Origin: Firmicutes bacterium UBA1440
GTDB lineage: Bacteria; Bacillota; Clostridia; Peptostreptococcales; Anaerovoracaceae
NCBI GenBank assembly: GCA_002329565.1
Contig: DCTM01000013.1
Coordinates: 199-9,108, forward strand
Reading direction: 5' to 3'
DNA: 8,910 bases
The stretch's first letter is position 1; each line of letters begins with the position of its first letter. A program made the translations under genes and the position numbers. The notes below the pieces were generated by a model, which was not told where the DNA came from, searched no databases, and worked only from the letters and a program-made list of their open reading frames with translations. This document shows positions 1 to 5,812 of this stretch, piece by piece.

Positions 1-117
1 AATCACGTGAAAACGAATGATTCCCTCGTAATTTTGCTCCTGCTTGCTCTCTTCGGCAAAAACCGCAATACCGACGAGCAACACTATGCAGATAATCGAT
101 ATGATAATATTGCGCAT
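1..117 (-). CDS. spoIIR: Stage II sporulation protein R, N-terminal fragment (cut by window edge)
   Basis: The first 39 codons of a minus-strand gene run off the left end of the window. The product begins with a hydrophobic export signal (about residues 3-20, ending VAVFA-like), then a short charged stretch, then IIRFHVI at residues 33-39. That last motif is where SpoIIR proteins begin their conserved region (typically IRxHVIANSD). In the family, SpoIIR is made in the forespore under sigma-F, is secreted into the intermembrane space and triggers SpoIIGA to process pro-sigma-E in the mother cell. The ATG at 117-115 is preceded by AGGAGGG (130-124) and six T residues, giving good spacing. The gene follows the SipL-like gene by 71 bases. 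The call rests on a short fragment, but the signal peptide, the motif and the sporulation neighbour agree. Confidence 0.85.
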   Translation of the reverse strand, partial: MRNIIISIICIVLLVGIAVFAEESKQEQNYEGIIRFHVI

Positions 118-163
118 AAAAAACCCTCCTTTCTCGGGATTGTGAACCGAAAGGAGGGTTTTT
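118..163 (-). terminator. Intrinsic terminator after the sipL-like gene, overlapping the spoIIR SD
   Basis: The bases 119-133 and 149-163 form a perfect 15-bp inverted repeat with a 15-base loop (134-148). On the minus strand the hairpin has an A-run on the 5' side and ends in six T residues at 123-118, the form of a Rho-independent terminator for the SipL-like gene. The 3' arm holds AGGAGGG (130-124), which is also the SD of spoIIR, and the start codon follows the T-run directly. The plus strand also has Ts after the stem, so the element could work in both directions, though no plus-strand gene points at it. Confidence 0.8.
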
Positions 164-167
164 ATAC
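138..167 (-). promoter_or_regulatory. Candidate sigma-F/G-type promoter of spoIIR
   Basis: Reading the minus strand, GTATA (167-163) matches the sigma-F -35 core. After 15 bases GTTCACAATC (147-138) partly fits the sigma-F -10 pattern GGnnAnAnT: the first G and the spaced A, A and T match, while the second G is T. Transcription would start near 130-133, in or next to the hairpin loop, giving a leader of about 16 bases that keeps the whole SD. SpoIIR is a sigma-F gene in known spore formers, so a promoter of this class is expected here. The match is imperfect and the assignment is inference. Confidence 0.4.
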
Positions 168-188
168 ATTTTATAACTTGACAGATTT

Positions 189-2318
189 CTATTTGACGAT
201 AAGGATCTTGCTGCCCGGCTTGATCGGACGGTTTTTCTCCACCTGATTGATTTCGGAAATATCATCGATTGAGGTTCTGAATTTCTTTGCGATGCTCCAG
301 AGAGTATCGTTTGGCGTCGTCACATAGACGATCACGGACGGGCCTCCCTGCTCGCTTTCTTCGCGTTCGACGATGTGAGGATTACTGATCAAATTACTGA
401 TGCTGCGTTTCCACAGCAACGCCGACACGAGCATACCCGCGTTCAGCTCCACTTGGCGCCCCGAGATTTTTTCAAACCAAATATCTTTGAAATCGATTCG
501 GTAGTCCGAGAGCATTTCCGGTTTTGCTCCCGAAACATCCATAGACCCGCGGAACGGAATTTCTTTTCTGAGAGAAAAGATGCTCTTCCGTTCGTCTGCG
601 CCCGTACAGAGGATTTCTGCATCCAATGTTCCGCTGACGTATGCCTTATTCTGCTCTGCGGAAAGACTGCTGTTCTTTACTCTGACGTCGGCGTAAAGCA
701 CATTCCCCACATCTTCGTATCTGTCCGGCACATTGAAAATCTCACGTGCCGAGATATCCGCTGTCCCGCTGCCTATAAAGCTCTTGACCTCAAGCGGTGA
801 ACTGTCGCATACCATCTCTTTGTGAGCGTGATATACATCTGTGACGATTTCTCTGTCGCTGTTTTTGTAGATTTCCAGCGTCGTCTCGACGGTTCCCGAA
901 AGACGCAGACCACCTCCGCTCTCTGTCTCAGTCGTCGGTTCATCTATACCGATGCTCAGACGGCGTGTATCAAAGCTGAGCTTGCTGCCGGATTGCCGCT
1001 CGGTCCCCTCCATAGGAATGAACTGCGTAAATTCCGTTTTGGATTGAAAAAGCACCGGGACTTTTGTTTTTTCCGTCGACTCTTCTACTTCTTCTGCATT
1101 TGGATTCTCCGCAAGATACAAGACATTGCAATAAACGGATGCATTGATGACAGCCTTTTCGGACGATATCTGCTTGTGGTTCGGCGCTACACTGATACTG
1201 CTGCGAAGAATCTGCAGCGGTCTTGGCATTCCCTCCTTGAGGGGCAGGATTTCGCTGATCTCCATTTCTTCGGTCTTCTTTGAGAGGATTTCGGTCACGG
1301 TGACGTTCTCCTTGAGAAGTTGCACTTCTTCTCCGCGAATACCGCTGAAGCAGGAAACCTCCACATCGTTGTATTCTCTGATATGTAATACAAGTGCGAT
1401 TTTGGTGCGGAATTTTCTCTCATTTATGACCTTATGCTCTATTGACTCAATCTCGGGATTGACCGTCAAGGTGGACATCGGCGAAATATCTCCGCCCAGG
1501 TCCGTACGGAACGGAACGCGCGCTGTGACGAAGCAGATCGGTTCACCCTTGGAGGCAATCGGCAAGTACAAAGCGTTGACGGTGACTTCGCCGTTGATTT
1601 TGATCAGATCTTCTCTCTTCAGTGAGACATTGCCGTTCATGGAAACGATCGACTGCAGATCGGGTTTGACATCGGGTACGAGTATATCCTCTTCTATATA
1701 TACTCTCACGGGCTCTCTTTCCGAGATATCGGCAAACTTCAGTGTTTCCGATAAGGCGGCTGCGCCCACAGGTATCATCTTGCCGCCGTCTCGCTTCTGC
1801 GGTTTGGTTTCTGCCTCCGGTTCGGGGCTTTTGGCGATCGGACGGTCATAGAGAGGAATTTCCACAAACTCGGCATCCTTTTCCGCCGGTTCCGCAGCAG
1901 CCTGTTCGTTTCCGGACTCCGGGGATAAGGTTTCAGGCTCCGGCACCGCCGCCGTCGGTTGCACGAGGTCCGGCGCGATTTCCGTTTGGGTCGGTGCTCC
2001 GGCTTCCTCTGCTTTCGCGTTTTCCGCCTTTGCCTCGTCTACAGGAGCGTCTATAGGCACATCGATAGGGGCCTCTGCCTTTACGTCCTCGGCGGCCGGC
2101 CCTTTCTTTGGTTTAATGATCCCTGCCGGGGCATTTGCGAGCTCCTCAGGCATTTCGATTATTTCAAATTCATGCGGTCTGCGGAACACGTTTTCCTGAC
2201 CCGCCTCCGTTTCAAGTTTCTTCCGGGCCTCTTCCGTTAACATGACGGCCGGGGAGTGTATTCCCGCAAGAATTCTGTCGTACGGCGTGGGATCGAAGCC
2301 GTCATCTTCATATTTCAT
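189..2318 (-). CDS. sipL: SipL-like SPOCS/LysM spore-coat morphogenesis protein
   Basis: A protein of 709 residues. Residues 1-65 form a short leader region. Residues 66-180 are a low-complexity linker rich in Ala, Glu and Pro with degenerate repeats (APID, VPID, APVD, then AKAEN, AKAEE). Three beta-rich segments fit SPOCS (DUF3794) domains: about 203-310, marked by LVPDVKPDL (213-221), about 345-455 and about 505-620. A LysM domain ends the protein (663-709; TPNDTLWSIAKKF at 668-680). In Clostridioides difficile, SipL binds SpoIVA and anchors the coat to the mother-cell-derived outer forespore membrane. This protein is nearly 200 residues longer than I recall for that homologue, mostly through the N-terminal part. 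The first ATG is supported by GGGGG (2330-2326), seven bases upstream, and by a sigma-E-like promoter about 35 bases upstream. The export-free N-terminus agrees with a mother-cell protein. It may be an orthologue or a paralogue of SipL. Confidence 0.85.
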   Translation of the reverse strand: MKYEDDGFDPTPYDRILAGIHSPAVMLTEEARKKLETEAGQENVFRRPHEFEIIEMPEELANAPAGIIKPKKGPAAEDVKAEAPIDVPIDAPVDEAKAENAKAEEAGAPTQTEIAPDLVQPTAAVPEPETLSPESGNEQAAAEPAEKDAEFVEIPLYDRPIAKSPEPEAETKPQKRDGGKMIPVGAAALSETLKFADISEREPVRVYIEEDILVPDVKPDLQSIVSMNGNVSLKREDLIKINGEVTVNALYLPIASKGEPICFVTARVPFRTDLGGDISPMSTLTVNPEIESIEHKVINERKFRTKIALVLHIREYNDVEVSCFSGIRGEEVQLLKENVTVTEILSKKTEEMEISEILPLKEGMPRPLQILRSSISVAPNHKQISSEKAVINASVYCNVLYLAENPNAEEVEESTEKTKVPVLFQSKTEFTQFIPMEGTERQSGSKLSFDTRRLSIGIDEPTTETESGGGLRLSGTVETTLEIYKNSDREIVTDVYHAHKEMVCDSSPLEVKSFIGSGTADISAREIFNVPDRYEDVGNVLYADVRVKNSSLSAEQNKAYVSGTLDAEILCTGADERKSIFSLRKEIPFRGSMDVSGAKPEMLSDYRIDFKDIWFEKISGRQVELNAGMLVSALLWKRSISNLISNPHIVEREESEQGGPSVIVYVTTPNDTLWSIAKKFRTSIDDISEINQVEKNRPIKPGSKILIVK

Positions 2319-2350
2319 GGTTTATCCCCCTTTTCTGCTTATTCCTAAAC

Positions 2351-2380
2351 AATGTATGAGATAAAGAGGGCAAATATGTC
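2351..2380 (-). promoter_or_regulatory. Sigma-E-type promoter of the sipL-like gene
   Basis: On the minus strand GACATATT (2380-2373), 14 bases, then CATACATT (2358-2351) closely fit the sigma-E pattern (-35 TCATATT-like, spacing about 14, -10 CATACAAT-like). Transcription would start near 2344, giving a leader of about 25 bases with the SD inside it. Mother-cell sigma-E control is what is known for sipL in C. difficile. A TTGACA also overlaps the -35, but no good TATAAT lies 17 bases after it, so a vegetative promoter is less likely. Confidence 0.72.
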
Positions 2381-2395
2381 AAAAACTAAATCATG

Positions 2396-3346
2396 CTACA
2401 GTAAGGTGTGTGCCAAGCAGGTCTCCTTGTTGACGGAAGCAAGCGCATGATATGCCGCCTTCGCAGACTGCTCGTCCTTATAGACGGAAAAAACAGTTGG
2501 CCCCGTTCCGCTCATCAACACCTTGCGAACGTCGGCCTGTTGCTCCATTCTGTCTCTTGTCTTTTTCACGCATTCGAACTGCCTGACCGTGTAGAGTTCA
2601 AACAGGTTTATCATGTTTGCAAAGATTGCATCCTTTTCTCCGCGCTCCAGCGCCGACATCATGGCGGGGATGTCGGGATGTTCGATTTCGTTCTCTGACT
2701 CCAAAATCGCATCGATCTCATCGTATGCTTTTTTAGTGGAAATGCTTATCGGCGGTTTGGACAAAAGCAGATAAGCATCGATTCCTTTTACAGGCGTGAG
2801 CTCCGTGCCGGTTCCGCCCGCAAATGCGCAAGCGCATGCAAGCGGGTCTTTGTTGACGGCCTTGCCAAGTACCTTGTTGTACTTGGCCTGCCCCATGATG
2901 CAGAAGGGGACGTCCGAACCCAGCTCCGCACCGATGGAGCACATATCCTTCACGCTCAATTTCAAATCCCAAAGCTTATTCAGTCCCAATATGACGGCGG
3001 CGGCGTTACTGCTGCCTCCCGCAAGTCCTGCGGATACGAAAATGCGCTTTTTAATATCAATGCGAATATCGATACCTTGCTCCCTGTCCCTCCGATAGCG
3101 CTCGTCCATCAACGCCGCCGCTTTGCAGGCGATGTTCGTCATATCTGTAGGCAGATACGGCCTATTCGATGACAGCGTGATGCGCGTCTCTCCGAATGAA
3201 TTCTTGCGCGTGCGCACGAGTACATCATCGTGCAAATCGATTTGCTGCATTATCATGCCAACGGTATGGAAACCGTCGTCCCGCCGACCGGTTATGTCAA
3301 GCGCAAGGTTAATCTTAGCGTAAGCTTTTATATTGATTCCGCTCAT
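2396..3346 (-). CDS. ispE: 4-diphosphocytidyl-2-C-methyl-D-erythritol kinase
   Basis: A GHMP-family kinase of 316 residues that phosphorylates CDP-methylerythritol at the 2-hydroxyl with ATP, in the cytoplasmic MEP route to isopentenyl diphosphate. Visible motifs are AYAKINLALDITGRRDDGFH (8-27, catalytic Lys11), the ATP loop SAGLAGGSSNAAA (105-117), GSDVPF (143-148, catalytic Asp145) and the C-terminal MSGTGPTVF (278-286). I chose the ATG at 3346 because GGGAG (3359-3355) sits seven bases upstream and because family members begin a few residues before the AKINL motif. A further upstream ATG at 3403 would add a Cys/Arg-rich tail that crosses the terminator stem. Compared with the B. subtilis protein, about 18 extra residues lie at 153-170 (see the repeat entry). 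A terminator lies between this gene and the one upstream, and no clear promoter was found. Confidence 0.93.
   Translation of the reverse strand: MSGINIKAYAKINLALDITGRRDDGFHTVGMIMQQIDLHDDVLVRTRKNSFGETRITLSSNRPYLPTDMTNIACKAAALMDERYRRDREQGIDIRIDIKKRIFVSAGLAGGSSNAAAVILGLNKLWDLKLSVKDMCSIGAELGSDVPFCIMGQAKYNKVLGKAVNKDPLACACAFAGGTGTELTPVKGIDAYLLLSKPPISISTKKAYDEIDAILESENEIEHPDIPAMMSALERGEKDAIFANMINLFELYTVRQFECVKKTRDRMEQQADVRKVLMSGTGPTVFSVYKDEQSAKAAYHALASVNKETCLAHTLL
2864..2887. repeat. Perfect 9-bp inverted repeat inside ispE
   Basis: GCCAAGTAC at 2864-2872 and GTACTTGGC at 2879-2887 are perfect inverted copies separated by six bases. A second, tighter hairpin (ATGCGC, AA, GCGCAT) lies at 2824-2837. 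The first repeat encodes residues 154-161 of IspE, within the stretch of about 18 residues (153-170, bases 2837-2890) that has no counterpart in the B. subtilis IspE as I recall it. The reading frame stays open through it. Confidence 0.6.
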
Positions 3347-3359
3347 ATTTTTTCTCCCG

Positions 3360-3399
3360 AAAAAACGACGGCAACTGCAAGATTTTCTCGCAGCTGCCG
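3360..3399 (-). terminator. Intrinsic terminator after the Ig-like gene, just before ispE
   Basis: On the minus strand CGGCAGCTGC (3399-3390), an 11-base loop and GCAGTTGCCG (3378-3369) pair over 10 bp with one G-U, followed by a run of six T residues (3365-3360). It lies 18 bases past the stop codon of the Ig-like gene and directly before the ispE SD. Confidence 0.75.
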
Positions 3400-3416
3400 A
3401 CAATATTTTTGTTCAG

Positions 3417-4265
3417 TTATTTCTTCTTTTTGCTTGTCTTCTTCCCGGCCTTCTTGGCAGCCTTTTGTGCGCGGGCTTCTTCCGCCTGTTTCTTGGCAAG
3501 CGCCTTACGGCCTGTTTTGTACGTACTTCCGCCGGCCGAAATCGGTCGCGGTCCTTTTACGCGCTTGTTGTCTTCCTTCGTTTTTTCTTCTTCCTCTACG
3601 AACGTACGCCAAGCTTGTCTTTCTGCCTTTTTCTTTTTGGCCTTTTGATCTGCTGCCACGACTTCCTCGACAGACTTACCGGTCTCCTTGGCCACCTTAT
3701 ATGGATTTACCGTTTCTTCTTGGACTTTTTTCTTGAGTTCCTTCTTCATTTTGCGCGAGCTGACGATGAGGATACCGGCAAACATGGCACCCATCATGAG
3801 CATACTGATCAAGTTCGATCTGGAGCTGTTCATGGTTTTGAATGAGACAGCTTCCGCTTTAGCAAGCTTATCACCGTTAGCAGCTTCAAGCGCTTTGGAG
3901 ATTTTTACAGTATACTTCGTGTCCTGCTCAATCTTGGCCTGCTTGCCCGTCTCTCCTTTGATGTTCTGCTTCGCCAACACGAGAACCATGTTTTTCTCTT
4001 TCGGCGAATACATAACGACGATCGGCACTTCTTTCCCGCCTTCATCGTACATGACGATGGCTTTTTCATTTGCTGACATATCTCTGTCGGCACTGTATAT
4101 ATCTTCGTTGAAGTAGAGCTTTACGCCGAAATTGTCTATGGCTGCGTTGTGGCTGTCCTTCTCGGGGTACGTATCCACGAGCTTGAGCGTCCCTGCAAAA
4201 CTAAAGGTGCATGTCGCCATCACGATGAGAATTGCGATTGCGATCACGCGACTGATTGTTTTCAT
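3417..4265 (-). CDS. Exported, membrane-anchored Ig-like protein with Lys-rich tail, function unknown
   Basis: 282 residues. In order: a signal peptide (1-24, hydrophobic core about 7-19, likely cleaved after FSFA), and an extracytoplasmic domain (25-145) resembling bacterial SbsA-type Ig-like (Big_5) folds. The cues for that fold are an early segment LVDTYPEKDSHNAAIDNFGVKLYFNEDI and a closing YTVKISKALEAANGDKLA...VSFKT. Next are one membrane segment (about 150-169) and a cytoplasmic tail (170-282) rich in Lys, Ala and Glu that ends in a near-pure Lys run (KKTSKKKK). The basic residues after the membrane segment fit a tail-inside topology. The ATG at 4265 overlaps the tadA stop codon as ATGA and has GGAGGAG (4280-4274) eight bases upstream inside tadA, so translation is probably coupled. 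An earlier in-frame ATG at 4331 would lie deep in tadA and lacks the signal peptide at its N-terminus. I do not recognise a named family. The tail could bind nucleic acid, ribosomes or acidic lipids, which is speculation. Confidence 0.8.
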   Translation of the reverse strand: MKTISRVIAIAILIVMATCTFSFAGTLKLVDTYPEKDSHNAAIDNFGVKLYFNEDIYSADRDMSANEKAIVMYDEGGKEVPIVVMYSPKEKNMVLVLAKQNIKGETGKQAKIEQDTKYTVKISKALEAANGDKLAKAEAVSFKTMNSSRSNLISMLMMGAMFAGILIVSSRKMKKELKKKVQEETVNPYKVAKETGKSVEEVVAADQKAKKKKAERQAWRTFVEEEEKTKEDNKRVKGPRPISAGGSTYKTGRKALAKKQAEEARAQKAAKKAGKKTSKKKK

Positions 4266-4729
4266 AACTGTAACTCCTCCGATTTCTTTTTCCTGAGTTC
4301 CTTGAAGAATTGTTTCAACAGGGCTTGACATTCCTCTTGCATCAACCCCGTTTTTATTTCAACCCTGTGGTTCAATTTTTCCGAATCAGCTATGTTGAAT
4401 ACCGACCCGCACGCACCGGATTTCGGATCCGGCGTTCCGATGTAAAGAGTTTTGATCCGCGCCCAAACGATGGCGCCGGCACACATGGAACACGGCTCAC
4501 AGGTCACATACATCTCGCAGTCGGAAAGCCGCCAGCCACCCAACGCCTGTGCGGCCTGACGAATGGCGATCATCTCGGCGTGCACCGTGGGGTCTTTGGC
4601 AGTCTCGGTCATGTTATGGCCACGGCCGATGATTTGGCCGTCTTTAACGATTACGGCGCCGATCGGCACTTCCCCGATTTCAGCCGCTTGTTCCGCTTCA
4701 GCGAGCGCATCCAACATAAAATTCTTCAT
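4262..4729 (-). CDS. tadA: tRNA adenosine(34) deaminase
   Basis: 155 residues, the usual TadA length. It deaminates adenosine at the wobble position of tRNA-Arg(ACG) to inosine in the cytoplasm. The cytidine/deoxycytidylate deaminase zinc site is complete: HAE at 50-52 (zinc His50, proton-shuttle Glu52) and PCSMC at 79-83 (zinc Cys80 and Cys83). VPIGAVIV (21-28) and GRGHN (35-39) are also typical. The start at 4729 fits the family N-terminus (MxxFMxxALxEAxxA), but its AAGG (4736-4733) is only three bases from the ATG. A Met at residue 5 (4717) is a possible alternative start. The stop overlaps the start of the downstream Ig-like gene by four bases. Confidence 0.95.
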   Translation of the reverse strand: MKNFMLDALAEAEQAAEIGEVPIGAVIVKDGQIIGRGHNMTETAKDPTVHAEMIAIRQAAQALGGWRLSDCEMYVTCEPCSMCAGAIVWARIKTLYIGTPDPKSGACGSVFNIADSEKLNHRVEIKTGLMQEECQALLKQFFKELRKKKSEELQL

Positions 4730-4792
4730 ATACCTTATAATGCTATCACAAAGACGGACGAATTACAATCTTTTTCTTACCGCCGCTTGCGG

Positions 4793-5743
4793 TTATTTGA
4801 CTAAATCCACAAGGTACCCATACCCCTCTGCTTCCATATTTTCCACGGGAATGAAGCGCAGTGCCGCGCTGTTGATACAGTAACGCAACCCGCCCCGCTC
4901 CTGCGGGCCGTCCTCAAAAACATGTCCGAGATGGGCGTCTCCCACGCGGCTTCTGACCTCCGTGCGCACCATGCCGAGAGAGGCGTCGATCCTCTCGCGC
5001 ACCACGTTCGGGTCAATGGGTTTTGTAAAGCTCGGCCATCCGCAGCCGGAATCAAATTTGTCGCTTGAGGAGAAGAGAGGCTCCCCGGTGGTAATGTCGA
5101 CATAGATGCCCTTTCCCTTGGAATCCCAAAAAGCGTTGAGGAACGGCGGTTCTGTCGCAGCGTTTTGTGTGACATTGTATTGCATCTCGGTCAAGCGCTC
5201 ACGCAGCTCCGCATCGGAGAGCACAGGATAGTCGAGTGGATTTACAACGGCGTTTTTGGCTTTTTCTAACTTTGCCTTTGAAATATGGCAATATCCGTGC
5301 GGATTTTTCTCCAAATACTTTTGATGATATTCCTCGGCCGGGTAGAAGTTTTTCAGCGGCAAGGCTTCGATCGCTATCGGTTGATCGTACTGTCTCCGGA
5401 GCTTGGCAAGGGCATTTTCGATTACAGGAAGATCGCTTGCATCCGTATAATAGATGCCTGTACGATACTGTGATCCGACATCGCCCCCTTGGCGATTGAC
5501 CGCAACGGGATTAACGGATTCGAAATACAGGTCCAGCAAAAACGTCAACGGAAGCACGGCCGGGTCGTAGATGACCTTCACTGTTTCCGCATGGCCGGTA
5601 GATCTGTAACAAACATCTTCGTAGGTCGGTTTTTCAGTATTGCCGTTTGCATACCCCACCTCTGTCGACTGCACACCTTTGATGGAAGCTATATATTGCT
5701 CCGTTCCCCAAAAGCATCCGCCTGCAAGATAAATCTCTGCCAT
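4793..5743 (-). CDS. msrAB: Bifunctional peptide methionine sulfoxide reductase MsrA-MsrB fusion
   Basis: 316 residues. It reduces both epimers of methionine sulfoxide in oxidised proteins. Residues 1-155 are MsrA, with the catalytic motif GCFWG (9-13, nucleophile Cys10), TGHAE (49-53) and [12 protein letters not shown] (83-94). Residues about 175-310 are MsrB, with TEPPF (197-201), GIYVD (212-216), SGCGWPSF (232-239, Cys234 probably resolving), HLGHVF (271-276) and RYCINS (287-292, catalytic Cys289). The paired CxxC zinc sites found in many MsrB proteins are absent, so this is the zinc-free form. No signal peptide is seen, so it is probably cytoplasmic. The ATG at 5743 follows GGAGGTG (5754-5748) closely. 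An ATG at 5764 would add seven residues and place the SD inside the coding region. It lies 69 bases after alr with a hairpin between. Confidence 0.95.
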   Translation of the reverse strand: MAEIYLAGGCFWGTEQYIASIKGVQSTEVGYANGNTEKPTYEDVCYRSTGHAETVKVIYDPAVLPLTFLLDLYFESVNPVAVNRQGGDVGSQYRTGIYYTDASDLPVIENALAKLRRQYDQPIAIEALPLKNFYPAEEYHQKYLEKNPHGYCHISKAKLEKAKNAVVNPLDYPVLSDAELRERLTEMQYNVTQNAATEPPFLNAFWDSKGKGIYVDITTGEPLFSSSDKFDSGCGWPSFTKPIDPNVVRERIDASLGMVRTEVRSRVGDAHLGHVFEDGPQERGGLRYCINSAALRFIPVENMEAEGYGYLVDLVK

Positions 5744-5771
5744 ATTGCACCTCCGTTCACACAATTACAAG

Positions 5772-5800
5772 ACAAGCGCAGAACATCTGCCTGCGCTTGT
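5772..5800 (-). terminator. Stable hairpin between alr and msrAB, possible weak terminator
   Basis: ACAAGCGCAG (5772-5781) and CTGCGCTTGT (5791-5800) form a perfect 10-bp stem with a 9-base loop, 12 bases after the alr stop codon. The base run after it on the minus strand is mixed (CTTGTAATTGT), not a clean T-run. It could be a weak terminator or an mRNA-stabilising or processing hairpin between two genes read from one transcript. Confidence 0.4.
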
Positions 5801-5812
5801 ACATTTTACCTA

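Noticed and set aside
7..246. Plus-strand reading frame at the left end
   Set aside because: It lies opposite the spoIIR start, the terminator and the end of the sipL-like gene, and has no recognisable domain.
1776..1778. Internal Met181 as a shorter start for the sipL-like gene
   Set aside because: The first ATG has a proper SD and a sigma-E promoter just upstream, and the frame and codon style are continuous.
375..2240. Several plus-strand open frames opposite the sipL-like gene
   Set aside because: They are antisense shadows: their translations show no family motifs, while the minus frame has clear SPOCS and LysM domains.
3230..3845. Plus-strand frames rich in Phe, Leu and Ser
   Set aside because: They are the complement of the Lys-rich tail of the Ig-like gene, so the hydrophobic look is an artefact of Lys codons read in reverse.
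4740..4768. TTGTAA, 17 bases, TAGCAT upstream of tadA as a sigma-A promoter
   Set aside because: Transcription would begin only a few bases before the start codon and lose the SD, unless the start is at Met5, so it is unconvincing.
4779..4793. 5-bp GC hairpin after msrAB as a terminator
   Set aside because: On the coding strand it is followed by an A/G run, not Ts. On the other strand no gene needs it.
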